NCBI RefSeq assembly: GCF_004116465.1
Contig: NZ_PDJV01000004.1
Coordinates: 186,001-250,000 of the forward strand
DNA length: 64,000 bases
Reading direction: 5' to 3'
Origin: Arcobacter sp. F2176
GTDB taxonomy: Bacteria; Campylobacterota; Campylobacteria; Campylobacterales; Arcobacteraceae
The position numbers and the translations under genes were made by a program. Under the pieces are notes generated by a model. That model had not been told where the DNA came from, made no database searches, and worked only from the letters and a program-made list of their open reading frames with translations. Shown here in pieces: positions 18,691 through 29,720 of the stretch (position 1 is its first letter; each line of letters opens with the position of its first letter).

Positions 18691-19724
18691 ATCTCTTTTA
18701 TTATATTTTTAATTTTTTCATTTGTTATTTTATCTAAAATTCTATGCTCAATGGCTTCAAGCATCATTTTTGAAGCTTGCTTTTTAGATAATCCTCTTGA
18801 TTGTAAATAATATAAAATATCTTCATCCAAACTACCAGTTGTTGCCCCATGACTTGCTGTTAATTCATCAATAAATATTTCAAGTCTTGGATTTGCATTT
18901 ATTATGGCATCATCACCCAGAAGCGTTGTTCGCGAGTTTTGTATTACAGCTGAATTATTTGCTTCATTATTTACTCTAGCTTTTACTTCAAATATTCCAT
19001 GGGAATTTTCATCTAAAATATGGTTTGCTTTTACACTACTTGAGGTGTTTTTACCATTGTGAATTGTACTTACTATATTTGCTATTTCTTGTTTTTGTGC
19101 AATATTTGTTAAAGCTTCCATGTCAAAACTTGAATTCAAAAAGTCTAAATTTATATCAAACTGATTATAAGCATTTAATGCCCCAAAATTAAAATTAAAG
19201 AATTTTAACTTTGAATCTTCATGAATGATTGGATTAAACTTAATATTTAAAAAATCTTCCAAAGAGATCTTTTGTAAATATACATACTCCACATTTGATG
19301 AATTATTTATATCAAAATCTCTTTTTTGATTTATAAAGTTCTTTTTACTGCTTGATATAAATATCTCAAATATTGTAACATCACTATTTTTATCAACTAT
19401 ATATTTTAAATCTTTTTCAAAAATTGTATTTTCATCATCATAATAGTTTAATACCACTATTGGATTTTTACACTCTTTATTTATAATTATTGTGTTTTTT
19501 TCAAGAGTTATATTGTCAACTAAATTTTGTTCTTTTATTTTTTCATTTGCAAAAAATACTCTATTATAGCCTTCAATTTTTAAATAATCAAAATCAAAAC
19601 TTGACACATCTTTAAAACTGTTTTCTTTAAATTCTAGTTCTGTGATATTTTTAACATTACACTTTCTAAACTCTTCAATTTTTTTATTTGCAATTGGGAA
19701 GTTTTTGATATCTAAATTTCTCAT
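18687..19724 (-). CDS. sufD: SufD, scaffold subunit of SufBCD
   Basis: A 345-residue SufBD-fold protein. The C-terminal conserved region reads ASHGATTGSLDEDILYYLQSRGLSKKQASKMMLEAI, the hallmark of SufB/SufD. The N-terminal third is divergent and beta-rich. It would pair with SufB and the SufC ATPase to build Fe-S clusters. It overlaps sufS by 4 bases and follows sufC by one base. Confidence 0.93.
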   Translation of the reverse strand: MRNLDIKNFPIANKKIEEFRKCNVKNITELEFKENSFKDVSSFDFDYLKIEGYNRVFFANEKIKEQNLVDNITLEKNTIIINKECKNPIVVLNYYDDENTIFEKDLKYIVDKNSDVTIFEIFISSSKKNFINQKRDFDINNSSNVEYVYLQKISLEDFLNIKFNPIIHEDSKLKFFNFNFGALNAYNQFDINLDFLNSSFDMEALTNIAQKQEIANIVSTIHNGKNTSSSVKANHILDENSHGIFEVKARVNNEANNSAVIQNSRTTLLGDDAIINANPRLEIFIDELTASHGATTGSLDEDILYYLQSRGLSKKQASKMMLEAIEHRILDKITNEKIKNIIKEI

Positions 19725-19725
19725 A

Positions 19726-20466
19726 TTACACTCCTATTGCTTCGTAACCTTTTTCTTGAATAGTCTCTGCCAATGAATAATCACCACTTTGAATGATTTT
19801 CCCATCTTTTAAAACATGTACAAAATCAGGTTTAATTGCCTCTAATAATTTATCATAATGGGTTATCATCAATACTGATCTATTACCATCAAGAAGTGAG
19901 TTTATACCATTTGCCACAAGTTTTATAGCATCCACATCTAATCCTGAGTCAATTTCATCTAGTAAAATTAAATCAGGTTTTAAAACTAATAGTTGCAATA
20001 ATTCATTTCTTTTTTTCTCACCACCACTAAAACCAGCATTTAGATCTCTTTTTAAAATCTTATTATCAATACCAAACTCGGCTGTTATTGCTTTTATCTC
20101 TTTTAAAAAACTAGCAGCATCAAGCTCTTCTAAACCTTGATACTCTCTTTTTGCATTAAGGGCTGATTTTAAAAAGTACATATTATTTACGCCAGGAACT
20201 TCAATAGGGTTTTGGAAAGATAAAAAAAGACCTTCATTTGCTCTTTGGCTGGCGTCAAGTTCTAATAAATCTTTGTCGTTAAACTCTACACTTCCAGATG
20301 TAACTTCACATTCATAGTGGTCGCATAAAGCTTTTACAAGGGTAGATTTTCCAGCTCCATTTATTCCCATTAAGGCATGTACTTCACCTTTTTTTATATC
20401 TAAACTAAAATCTTTTATTATTTCATTGTTTTCTATTTTTACATTTAAATTTTTAATACTAAGCAT
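19726..20466 (-). CDS. sufC: SufC, ABC-type ATPase of the SUF scaffold
   Basis: A 246-residue soluble ATPase: Walker A GINGAGKST, signature FSGGEKKR, Walker B LILLDEIDSGLD, and an H-loop in MITHYDKLL. These are canonical SufC motifs. It supplies ATP-driven conformational change to SufB-SufD in the cytoplasm. It lies 38 bases after sufB, a gap containing short TTTTTCAT repeats. Confidence 0.95.
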   Translation of the reverse strand: MLSIKNLNVKIENNEIIKDFSLDIKKGEVHALMGINGAGKSTLVKALCDHYECEVTSGSVEFNDKDLLELDASQRANEGLFLSFQNPIEVPGVNNMYFLKSALNAKREYQGLEELDAASFLKEIKAITAEFGIDNKILKRDLNAGFSGGEKKRNELLQLLVLKPDLILLDEIDSGLDVDAIKLVANGINSLLDGNRSVLMITHYDKLLEAIKPDFVHVLKDGKIIQSGDYSLAETIQEKGYEAIGV

Positions 20467-20504
20467 ACTATTTCCTTAAAATTTTTCATTTTTCATTTTT
20501 CAAT

Positions 20505-21938
20505 CTATCCAACACTACCTTCTAAAGAGATATTTAATAACTCTCTAGCTTCAACTGCAAACTCCATTGGAAGTTCATCAAGTACTTCTTTACAAAATCC
20601 ATTTACTATTAAAGATACTGCATTTTCTTCACTTAAACCTCTTTGTCTTATATAAAAGAGTTGTTCATCTGATATTCTTGAGGTTGTAGCCTCATGCTCT
20701 ATTTTTGAACTTGCATTTCTTACCTCTTGATATGGATAAGTATGTGCTGAACAGGTATTTCCTATAAGCAATGAATCACATTGAGAAAAGTTTCTAGAAT
20801 TTTTAGCATCCTTTGTAACTCTTACTAATCCTCTGTAGGCATTTGAACCTTGCATAGCTGAAATACCTTTTGAGATAATAGTTGATTTTGTATTTTTACC
20901 TATGTGCATCATTTTGGTACCAGTATCTGCTTGTTGAGCTAGGGAAGTAAGTGCTACTGAATAAAATTCTCCTACACTATTATCACCTTTTAAAACACAT
21001 GAAGGGTATTTCCAAGTAATAGCAGACCCCGTTTCAACTTGTGTCCATGATATTTTTGAATTATCACCTTTACAAATACCTCTTTTAGTTACAAAGTTTA
21101 AAATACCACCCTTACCATCTTTATCCCCTGGATACCAGTTTTGGATTGTTGAATATTTTATTTGTGAATTTTTAAGAGCTACTAGTTCTACAACTGCTGC
21201 GTGAAGTTGTCTATTATCTCTCATTGGAGCAGAACAGCCCTCATTATATGATACATAAGAGTCATCATCACAAATTATTAATGTTCTTTCAAATTGCCCA
21301 GTATTTAAAGCATTGATTCTAAAATAAGTTGATAATTCCATTGGACATCTTGTTTTTGGTGGAATATATACAAAACTCCCATCTGTGAAAACAGCGCTAT
21401 TTAAACAGGCAAAATAATTATCTCCTGCTGGTACAACAGAAGCTAGATATTTTTGTAATAGTTCAGGGTGCTTATTTGCAGCATCACTAATTGAACAAAA
21501 TATTATTCCTAATTCTTCTAACTCTTTATGAAAAGTTGTTTTAACAGATACTGAATCAAATACAGCATCAACTGCAACACCTGCTAACATTTTTTGTTCT
21601 TCAAGTGGAATTCCAAGTTTTTCATAGGTTTTTAAAATACTTGGATCTACTTCATCTAAAGAATCTAATTCTTTTTTTGGAGCCGAATAGTATGAAATGT
21701 CTTGATAATCTATTTTATCTATTTGTAAACTTGACCATTCGGGTTCTTCCATTGTAAGCCATTTTTTATAAGCTTTCAAACGAAAATCACAAAGCCATTG
21801 TGGTTCATTTTTCTTTTTTGATATAGCTTTTATAACATCTTCATTCAAACCATTTGGAAATGTATCTGAATTTACAATGGTTTCAAAGCCTAATTTGTAG
21901 TCATTTTTTATAACATTTTGAATTTTATTATTACTCAT
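20505..21938 (-). CDS. sufB: SufB, Fe-S cluster scaffold
   Basis: A 477-residue SufB. It carries the N-terminal PEWL-like block and YYSAPKK, the core [49 protein letters not shown], and the C-terminal CNSLLIG-like section ([17 protein letters not shown]) followed by [26 protein letters not shown]. First gene of the sufBCDSE-DUF59 operon. GGAGAG 7 bases before ATG is the ribosome binding site. A strong palindrome 16-40 bases upstream (21954-21978) is a likely operator. Confidence 0.96.
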   Translation of the reverse strand: MSNNKIQNVIKNDYKLGFETIVNSDTFPNGLNEDVIKAISKKKNEPQWLCDFRLKAYKKWLTMEEPEWSSLQIDKIDYQDISYYSAPKKELDSLDEVDPSILKTYEKLGIPLEEQKMLAGVAVDAVFDSVSVKTTFHKELEELGIIFCSISDAANKHPELLQKYLASVVPAGDNYFACLNSAVFTDGSFVYIPPKTRCPMELSTYFRINALNTGQFERTLIICDDDSYVSYNEGCSAPMRDNRQLHAAVVELVALKNSQIKYSTIQNWYPGDKDGKGGILNFVTKRGICKGDNSKISWTQVETGSAITWKYPSCVLKGDNSVGEFYSVALTSLAQQADTGTKMMHIGKNTKSTIISKGISAMQGSNAYRGLVRVTKDAKNSRNFSQCDSLLIGNTCSAHTYPYQEVRNASSKIEHEATTSRISDEQLFYIRQRGLSEENAVSLIVNGFCKEVLDELPMEFAVEARELLNISLEGSVG

Positions 21939-21953
21939 AATCTCTCCAATTCT

Positions 21954-21978
21954 AAATAGGACTAATATTGTCCTATTT
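21954..21978. promoter_or_regulatory. Rrf2/IscR-like operator before sufB
   Basis: Arms AAATAGGAC (21954-21962) and GTCCTATTT (21970-21978) are perfect 9-base complements with a 7-base AT spacer. The ATA-GAC / GTC-TAT layout recalls Rrf2-family (IscR type 1) sites. It is immediately upstream of the sufB ribosome binding site. The regulator is not in this window. Confidence 0.55.
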
Positions 21979-22034
21979 GTAAATTTAACATATATATATT
22001 AATTAGCTGTTTAGTAATTTATATAACTTTATCT

Positions 22035-22075
22035 TTTAATCTTAGATTAAACTATAGAGTTTATTTATAAATAAA
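22035..22075. promoter_or_regulatory. two palindromes in the suf-nif divergent gap
   Basis: TTTAATC-TTA-GATTAAA (22035-22051) and the 16-base perfect palindrome TTTATTTATAAATAAA (22060-22075). AT-rich symmetry can arise by chance. Listed as possible protein sites serving nifS or sufB. Confidence 0.3.
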
Positions 22076-22148
22076 TTTAGCTATTCTATTTAATTAAGAC
22101 AATTTTTATCCTATTTCTTTTATAATTCCAAAAAAAGTATAAAAAAGC

Positions 22149-22154
22149 TATAAT
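22149..22154 (+). promoter_or_regulatory. -10 element of the nifS promoter
   Basis: TATAAT 52 bases before the nifS ATG, in a T/A-rich context without a clear -35, as usual for Campylobacterota sigma-70 promoters. Another TATAAT lies at 22121. Confidence 0.4.
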
Positions 22155-22202
22155 TTTACGGAATAGCATTTGCATATGAATAAAGAAAAAGATAGGAATT
22201 AA

Positions 22203-23402
<1,200 letters not shown>

Positions 23403-23423
23403 AAATATTAAAAGGAATATAAA

Positions 23424-24404
23424 ATGGCAAAAAATGATTTAATAAGCGGTTCAATTTGGGATGAATACTCAAATCAAGTAATAAGAAGAATGGATGAACC
23501 AACTCACCAAGGTGAGATTACAGAAGAGATGGCTAAAGATGCTGGCGGAAAATTAATCGTTGCAGATTTTGGAGCTGAATCATGTGGTGATGCTGTAAGA
23601 TTATATTGGGTTGTTAATGAAACAACTGATGTAATTGTAAATTCTAAATTCAAATCTTTTGGATGTGGAACTGCAATCGCTTCTTCTGATGTTATGGCTG
23701 AATTATGTATAGGAAAAACTGTTGATGAAGCAATTAAAATTACAAATATTGATGTTGAAAAAGCATTAAGAGATCATCCAGATGTTCCTGCTGTTCCACC
23801 TCAAAAAATGCACTGTTCAGTTATGGCATATGATGTTATAAAAAAAGCTGCATCAACATATAAAGGTGTTGATATGGAATCTTTAGAATCTGAGATTATA
23901 GTTTGTGAATGTGCAAGGGTTTCATTAGCAACTTTACAAGAAGTTATTAAATTAAATAATTTACAAACTGTTGAAGAAGTAACTGATTATACAAAAGCTG
24001 GAGCATTTTGTAAGTCATGTATCAAACCAGGTGGACATGAAGCAAAAGATATTTATTTAGTAGATATTTTAAAAGATGTTCATGCTGAAATGGAACATGA
24101 TAAATTAAAACAAGCAGCAGATGCAAGTGCAGCTGGACAATCAAGCTTTGATAAAATGACAATTGTTCAAAGAATAAAATTAATTGATGAAGTTTTAGAT
24201 GGTGAAATTAGACCAATGCTTGCAATGGATGGTGGAAACATGGAGATTATTGATATTAAAGAAAATACTCCTCATTATGATATTTATATTAGATACTTAG
24301 GTGCATGTAATGGATGTGCATCTGGAGATACAGGAACACTTTATGCAATTGAGTCTGTATTAAAACAAAAAGTAGATGAAAATATTAGAGTTTTACCAAT
24401 CTAA
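23424..24404 (+). CDS. nifU: NifU, modular Fe-S scaffold
   Basis: A 326-residue three-part NifU. The N-terminal IscU-like scaffold has C54, C81 and C131 as ligands. The central [2Fe-2S] BFD-like domain has C161, C163, C196 and C199. The C-terminal Nfu domain has the CNGC pair C295/C298. It receives sulfur from NifS and transfers clusters to apoproteins. A strong terminator follows. Confidence 0.95.
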   Translation: MAKNDLISGSIWDEYSNQVIRRMDEPTHQGEITEEMAKDAGGKLIVADFGAESCGDAVRLYWVVNETTDVIVNSKFKSFGCGTAIASSDVMAELCIGKTVDEAIKITNIDVEKALRDHPDVPAVPPQKMHCSVMAYDVIKKAASTYKGVDMESLESEIIVCECARVSLATLQEVIKLNNLQTVEEVTDYTKAGAFCKSCIKPGGHEAKDIYLVDILKDVHAEMEHDKLKQAADASAAGQSSFDKMTIVQRIKLIDEVLDGEIRPMLAMDGGNMEIIDIKENTPHYDIYIRYLGACNGCASGDTGTLYAIESVLKQKVDENIRVLPI

Positions 24405-24423
24405 TCAAAAAGTAATATGAATT

Positions 24424-24455
24424 AAAAAGGGGAAAGAGTTTCTTTCCCCTTTTTT
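24424..24455. terminator. strong bidirectional terminator, nifU / aldehyde dehydrogenase
   Basis: Left arm AAAAAGGGGAAAG (24424-24436), loop AGTTT, right arm CTTTCCCCTTTTT (24442-24454): 13 perfect pairs with GC core and T run, working in both directions. The aldehyde dehydrogenase stop codon lies at its edge. Confidence 0.9.
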
Positions 24456-25947
24456 AGTATTTGATATATACAGTTTTTGTAGTTGTATAAAAATCACTTG
24501 CTGTATATGATTTTTCCCTTGAACCATAAGATGAACTTTTTCTACCACCAAATGGTACATGATTATCCATTCCAGCTGTTGGAAGATTTATCATTACATT
24601 TCCTATTTCTGCATCATGTTTAAACTGCATAGATTTTTTCAAATCATTTGTAATAATTCCACCTGATAATCCAAATTCTGTATCATTTAATACTTCAATT
24701 GCCTCATCATAATCTTTTACTTTTATCACACAAGCAATAGCTGCAAACATCTCTTCTTGGTTTATTCTCATAGAAGATTTTCCATCTACAAATAGAGCAG
24801 GTGAGAAATAAAATCCTTGGGTATCAGTTTTTATAGCTTCTCCTCCACAAACTAAAGTAGCTCCTTCTTCTTGTCCAAGTTTGATATACTCTAAGTTAGC
24901 ATCTAATTGTTTTTTATCAATACACGGTCCAATTTGACTTGATGGATTCATAGCATTTCCTACAACTAATGATTGCATTTTATTTTTAAAAGCACTTATA
25001 AACTCTTCATAAATACCTTCTGTAACAATTAGTTTTGAACAAGAAGTACATTTTTGACCATTTGCATTGTAAGCGCCTTTTATAGAAGCTTCAACTGCTG
25101 TATTAATATCTGCATCATCAAGTATTATAAGTGAATTTTTACTTCCCATTTCTAATTGTAATTTAGTCATAGAATCAATAGATTTTTTAGCAAGTTCTTT
25201 ACCAACAGCAACAGAACCTGTGAAAGTTATTCCTTGCACTTTTTTTGATTGTGCTAAAGTATCACCTATTACTCCACCTTGCCCAAATGTCAATGAAAAT
25301 ACACCTTTAGGTAGTTTTGTTGAGTCAATTATTTTAGCTAGTATATATGCGATTGCTGGAGTATTACTTGATGGTTTTAATATCACGCTATTTCCATAGG
25401 CTAGGGCAGGGGCTATTTTCCAAGCTGGAATTGCTAATGGATAGTTCCAAGGTGTAATGACACCAATTACACCTATTGGTTCATGTATTACTTCTATATC
25501 AACATTATCTCTTGGTGAATCCATAAATGCACCTTTCATTCTAATAGCTTCTGCTGCAAAATAATTAAAAAATTCAGCTGATTTTACAACTTCATCTATT
25601 GCTTCTTTTATTGGTTTTCCAGCTTCCCTTGCTATTATTTCACCAAAGTAATCTTTATTATCAAGAAGTTTAATTGCTATATCTTTTAATACTTCTTCTC
25701 TTAATGAGATTGAAGATTTTGCCCAAGACTTTTGTACTTTTGAAGCAAACTCAATAGTTTGTGATACATGCTCATAACTTCCTTTATAATAAGTTGATAC
25801 TATATCTGCAATATCAGAAGGATTTATATTCTGTGCAGTTTCATCACTTCCTTTCCATTCTCCACATATTAGGTTTTTCATTGGTTCATTTATATTTATT
25901 TCTAAATTATTAGATTTTATTATTTCATTTTGATTTAAATTTTTCAT
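24454..25947 (-). CDS. NAD(P)-dependent aldehyde dehydrogenase in the glycerol regulon
   Basis: A 497-residue ALDH-superfamily enzyme, oxidising an aldehyde to an acid. Catalytic residues are visible: N168 (ITPWNYP), K191 (ILKPSS), E266 (LQLEMGSKN) and C300 (NGQKCTSC). It lies downstream of glpK but with a 135-base gap holding its own operator-like inverted repeat (25969-26021), so it probably has its own promoter in the same regulon. The substrate is not evident; glyceraldehyde or another aldehyde from glycerol metabolism is a guess. Confidence 0.88.
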   Translation of the reverse strand: MKNLNQNEIIKSNNLEININEPMKNLICGEWKGSDETAQNINPSDIADIVSTYYKGSYEHVSQTIEFASKVQKSWAKSSISLREEVLKDIAIKLLDNKDYFGEIIAREAGKPIKEAIDEVVKSAEFFNYFAAEAIRMKGAFMDSPRDNVDIEVIHEPIGVIGVITPWNYPLAIPAWKIAPALAYGNSVILKPSSNTPAIAYILAKIIDSTKLPKGVFSLTFGQGGVIGDTLAQSKKVQGITFTGSVAVGKELAKKSIDSMTKLQLEMGSKNSLIILDDADINTAVEASIKGAYNANGQKCTSCSKLIVTEGIYEEFISAFKNKMQSLVVGNAMNPSSQIGPCIDKKQLDANLEYIKLGQEEGATLVCGGEAIKTDTQGFYFSPALFVDGKSSMRINQEEMFAAIACVIKVKDYDEAIEVLNDTEFGLSGGIITNDLKKSMQFKHDAEIGNVMINLPTAGMDNHVPFGGRKSSSYGSREKSYTASDFYTTTKTVYIKY

Positions 25948-25968
25948 TTTTTCCCCTTGAATATTATC

Positions 25969-26021
25969 ATAACATTATAATGACTTAAAACTTAGGCAAA
26001 ACTTAAAGATTATAATGTTAT
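25969..26021. promoter_or_regulatory. paired glycerol-regulon boxes before the aldehyde dehydrogenase
   Basis: ATAACATTATAAT (25969-25981) and ATTATAATGTTAT (26009-26021) are perfect 13-base inverted copies, 27 bases apart. The first contains the exact CATTATAATG palindrome also found before glpS and glpD. Confidence 0.6.
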
Positions 26022-26082
26022 AATAAATTTTGAGAGTGAAATATTTATTCTAAAGATGAATTAAATTCATCTTTAAAATTTG

Positions 26083-27603
26083 TTAGATTTGATTTGATTT
26101 TTTTGAAAGTGTTCTCTGTACAGCGTCTTTCCAGCCTGCATAAAGGTCGTATCTTTTTTCTTCACTAATAGTAGGTTTGAATTCTTTTTCTAGCTTCCAG
26201 CCTTTTGAGAACTCTTCTTTTAAAGGATAAAATCCTGCTTTCATTCCAGCAAGCCAAGCAACGCCAAGTGCAGTTGTTTCAAGTATTTCAGGTCTATCAA
26301 CTGAAGTTCCTAACATATCAGATAAAAATTGAACAGTATAATCTGAAGCTGACATTCCACCATCAATTCTTAAAACAGAGTTTTTAGCACAATCAATACA
26401 CTCTCCAAAATTATTCCAATCACTATACATAGCTTCTAATAAATCTTTAGTTTGATAGGCTACACTTTCTAAAGCAGCTTTTGCAAAATCTTCAGGTCCT
26501 GTATTTCTTGTAAGTCCATAAATAGCGCCTCTACACTGAGTATCCCAATAAGGAGCAGCAAGTCCTGTGAATGCAGGTACAAAATAGAGTTGCTCTGTTG
26601 GATCAGCATTGAGTGCTAGTTCTTGAGCCTCTTTTGAGCGTTTTATGATTTTTAACCCATCCCTTAGCCATTGGACAACGGCACCAGCTATAAAAATTGA
26701 ACCTTCTAAGGCATAAGTTGTTTGACCATTAAATCTATATGCAATAGTTGTAAGCAGCCTATTTTTTGATAAAATCATATTTGAGCCAATATTTAAAATA
26801 GCAAAACACCCAGTTCCATAAGTTGATTTTACCATTCCTGGTTCAAAACAAGCTTGCCCTATAAGAGCAGCTTGTTGATCTCCTGCAACTCCATTGATAG
26901 GTACTTCTTTTCCAAAATACTCTTTACTAATATTTGCAAAATCATCTGCACAATCTTTAACTTCGGGTAATATACCCATTGGAATATCTAAAAGGGTACA
27001 AATCTCTTTGTCCCATTCATTTGTTTTTATGTTGTATAACATTGTTCTAGCAGCATTTGTAGCATCTGTAACATGGCTTTTTTTATTACTTAATTTCCAG
27101 ATTAAAAAAGTATCAACTGTTCCGAATAATAAATCTCCATTAAGAGCTTTTTCTTTAGCACCTTTAACATTTTCTAAAATCCATTTTAATTTCATAGCAG
27201 AAAAATAAGGGTCAAATAATAAACCAGTTTTTTCTCTAATCATCTTTTCGTGTCCTGCTTCTTTAAAGACATCGCACTCTTTTGATGTTCTTCTATCTTG
27301 CCATACAATTGCATTATAAACTGCTTTTCCTGTATTTTTATCCCATACAACAGTTGTCTCTCTTTGATTAGTTATTCCAATAGATACAATATCTTCTATA
27401 CTAGCATTCGCATCTTTTAATACATTTTTACAGCTATTTAAAACTGTATTAAATAAATCCTCAGGATTATGCTCAACCCAACCAGAATGAGGGAAATGTT
27501 GAGGAAACTCTTCTTGCGAAATTTTTTCTATTTTCATTTGTTTATTAAATAGAATTGCTCGGCTAGAAGTTGTACCTTGATCTATTGATAGTATGTATTT
27601 CAT
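26083..27603 (-). CDS. glpK: glycerol kinase
   Basis: A 506-residue FGGY-family kinase converting glycerol and ATP to glycerol 3-phosphate. It shows [15 protein letters not shown] at the N-terminus, [11 protein letters not shown], the WQDRRT block, [19 protein letters not shown], and the C-terminal [21 protein letters not shown]. Full length for GlpK. It follows the glycerol importer genes, separated from glpV by 62 bases with a stem-loop. It would trap imported glycerol for GlpD. Confidence 0.96.
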   Translation of the reverse strand: MKYILSIDQGTTSSRAILFNKQMKIEKISQEEFPQHFPHSGWVEHNPEDLFNTVLNSCKNVLKDANASIEDIVSIGITNQRETTVVWDKNTGKAVYNAIVWQDRRTSKECDVFKEAGHEKMIREKTGLLFDPYFSAMKLKWILENVKGAKEKALNGDLLFGTVDTFLIWKLSNKKSHVTDATNAARTMLYNIKTNEWDKEICTLLDIPMGILPEVKDCADDFANISKEYFGKEVPINGVAGDQQAALIGQACFEPGMVKSTYGTGCFAILNIGSNMILSKNRLLTTIAYRFNGQTTYALEGSIFIAGAVVQWLRDGLKIIKRSKEAQELALNADPTEQLYFVPAFTGLAAPYWDTQCRGAIYGLTRNTGPEDFAKAALESVAYQTKDLLEAMYSDWNNFGECIDCAKNSVLRIDGGMSASDYTVQFLSDMLGTSVDRPEILETTALGVAWLAGMKAGFYPLKEEFSKGWKLEKEFKPTISEEKRYDLYAGWKDAVQRTLSKKSNQI

Positions 27604-27622
27604 TTATTCTCACTTTAGAGTA

Positions 27623-27651
27623 ACAAAAGTTGAGTCAAGCTCAACTTTTGT
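27623..27651 (-). other. intercistronic stem-loop between glpV and glpK
   Basis: ACAAAAGTTGAG and CTCAACTTTTGT form 12 perfect pairs around TCAAG. On the minus strand only a short T stretch follows. It is probably a processing, stabilising or partial-termination hairpin that keeps the binding-protein mRNA more abundant than glpK. Confidence 0.55.
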
Positions 27652-27665
27652 TTAGATTTATAAAA

Positions 27666-29363
27666 TTATTTCCAAGATTTGATTAATTCATCATAAGAAA
27701 TAGTTACTGGTGCTGGTTTTTCATTAGCTAATTTAGGTTTTGGAGCACCTGGTTGTTTTAGCCAATATTCAGCAGTTTTCTTTTCATTAAGTTTTGGTCC
27801 AATATCACCTTGGATACCAGCTCTTTCAATTCTTGATAGAATTTTCTCTTGAGCTAAACAAAGTGAATCTAAAGCCTCTTGTGCAGTTTTTGCACCTGAT
27901 GATGCATCACCAATATTTTGCCACCATAATTGTGCCAATTTTGGATAATCAGGTACATTAGTTCCTGTTGGAGTCCATTGTGTTCTTGCAGGAGATCTGT
28001 AAAATTCAACTAAACCACCAAGTTTTGGAGATCTTTGTGTAAATGATTTATCATTAATACTAGATTTTCTTATAAATGTTAAACCAAAATGTGATTTTTT
28101 AACATCAACTGTTTTTGATGTAACAAATTGTGCATATAACCAAGCAGCTTGAGCTCTTTTTAGAGGTGTTGATTTCATTAAAGTCCAAGAACCAACATCT
28201 TGATAACCAACTTTCATTCCTTCTTTCCAATAAGCACCATGTGGTGATGGAGCCATTCTCCATTTTGGAGTACCATCAGCATTTACAACTGGAAGACCTT
28301 TTTTTACCATATCTGCTGTAAAAGCTGTATACCAGAAAGCTTGTTGTGCAACTTCACCTTGTGCAGGAACAGGTCCAGCTTCAGAGAATACCATACCAGC
28401 AGCACTTGGTGGAGCATATTCTTTCAACCATTTGTTGTATTTTTCAATAGAATAAACAGCAGCTGGTGAGTTTGTAGCTCCCCCTCTATCCATACAAGAA
28501 GCAACTGGTTGAGATTTTTCATTTACTCTAATTCCCCATTCATCTACTGGAAGTCCATTTGGTAAACCAGGATCACCCTCTCCAGCCATTGACATCCAAG
28601 CATCAGTAAATCTCCAACCTAATGAAGGATCTTTTTTACCATAATCCATATGTCCATAAACTTTTTTACCATCGATTACTCTTCCTGTAAAGAATTCTGC
28701 AATATCTTCATATGCAGACCAGTTAACTGGAACACCTAATTCATAACCATATTTTGCTTTAAAATCAGCCATATTTTTTGGGTCCGTGAACCAATCATAT
28801 CTAAACCAATAAAGGTTAGCGAACTGTTGATCTGGTAACTGATATAGTTTTCCATCAGGAGCAGTTGTAAAAGATAATCCCATAAAATCATTTAAATCTA
28901 AGTTTGGATTTGTAACAGCTTTACCGTCACCTTTCATCCAATCAGTTAAATTTCTAACTTGTTTATATCTCCAATGTGTACCTATTAAATCAGAATCATT
29001 TACATAAGCATCATAAATATTTTGCCCTGTTTGCATTTGTGTTTGTAGTTTTTCAATAACATCACCTTCCCCAATGAGGTCATGAATAACTTTTATTCCT
29101 GTAATATCGTAAAATGCTTTTGCCAAAGTTTTACTCTCATATGAGTGAGTTGTAAGACTTTCAGATACAACTTTTATAGTCATACCTTTGTAAGGTTTTG
29201 CAGCATCTTTAAACCAAGTAAGCTCATCTTTTTGTTGAGCTTTAGTTAATGATGAGGGTTGAAATTCATCAATCCATTTATTCATATCTGCACTAAAAGC
29301 ACAACTACTTAGTCCTAATATTCCTACTACAAGTGAAGTAGTAATCTTATTTTTTATTTTCAT
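27666..29363 (-). CDS. glpV: glycerol ABC transporter substrate-binding protein (GlpV-like)
   Basis: A 565-residue periplasmic binding protein with a signal peptide ending near SSCAFSA (residue 25). It is unusually large for a sugar-type binding protein, as in GlpV of the rhizobial glycerol transporter. It lies between the small membrane subunit glpU and glpK. It would capture glycerol in the periplasm and deliver it to GlpP-GlpQ. The family call rests on length, motifs and operon order; ligand binding is inferred. Confidence 0.9.
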   Translation of the reverse strand: MKIKNKITTSLVVGILGLSSCAFSADMNKWIDEFQPSSLTKAQQKDELTWFKDAAKPYKGMTIKVVSESLTTHSYESKTLAKAFYDITGIKVIHDLIGEGDVIEKLQTQMQTGQNIYDAYVNDSDLIGTHWRYKQVRNLTDWMKGDGKAVTNPNLDLNDFMGLSFTTAPDGKLYQLPDQQFANLYWFRYDWFTDPKNMADFKAKYGYELGVPVNWSAYEDIAEFFTGRVIDGKKVYGHMDYGKKDPSLGWRFTDAWMSMAGEGDPGLPNGLPVDEWGIRVNEKSQPVASCMDRGGATNSPAAVYSIEKYNKWLKEYAPPSAAGMVFSEAGPVPAQGEVAQQAFWYTAFTADMVKKGLPVVNADGTPKWRMAPSPHGAYWKEGMKVGYQDVGSWTLMKSTPLKRAQAAWLYAQFVTSKTVDVKKSHFGLTFIRKSSINDKSFTQRSPKLGGLVEFYRSPARTQWTPTGTNVPDYPKLAQLWWQNIGDASSGAKTAQEALDSLCLAQEKILSRIERAGIQGDIGPKLNEKKTAEYWLKQPGAPKPKLANEKPAPVTISYDELIKSWK

Positions 29364-29430
29364 TCTTTTCCCCTTCTTAAGTTAAATTGTTATAAATAAA
29401 ATAAAATTTGATAATTTTATTTTAGTATTT

Positions 29431-29709
29431 TTATACCCAGCGAAAAACTGCTATAGCATAAAAAAGACAAAGAACCATTCCCCCGTAAATTGGAGTACCA
29501 AACATTGCTAAATAGCCAAGGCAAATAAATGCCGAGCCTAAAAGACTTAGAAAAAGTCGATCACCAGGAGTGGTTTTTATTCGTAAAATTCCTACTCTTG
29601 GTGCCTGCGGCCACTTAATGGCCCAGATAGTCATGATTATAAGTGCAACAAAGATACAAATGAAAAATATTGCAGTTCCACTTGTCCAAGCCATCCATGA
29701 TAAATTCAT
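29431..29709 (-). CDS. glpU: small membrane subunit of glycerol transporter (DUF2160, GlpU-like)
   Basis: A 92-residue protein with MNLSWMAWTSGTAIFFICIF, a first helix at about 9-29, a polar middle with WPQAPRVGILRIKTTPGDRLFL, and two further hydrophobic stretches ending RWV. This matches DUF2160 proteins encoded with glycerol ABC transporters. Its role in the transporter is unclear. It sits between glpQ (11-base gap) and glpV. An AT-only stem-loop (29398-29423) lies in the glpU-glpV gap. Confidence 0.86.
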   Translation of the reverse strand: MNLSWMAWTSGTAIFFICIFVALIIMTIWAIKWPQAPRVGILRIKTTPGDRLFLSLLGSAFICLGYLAMFGTPIYGGMVLCLFYAIAVFRWV

Positions 29710-29720
29710 ACTAAACCTCC

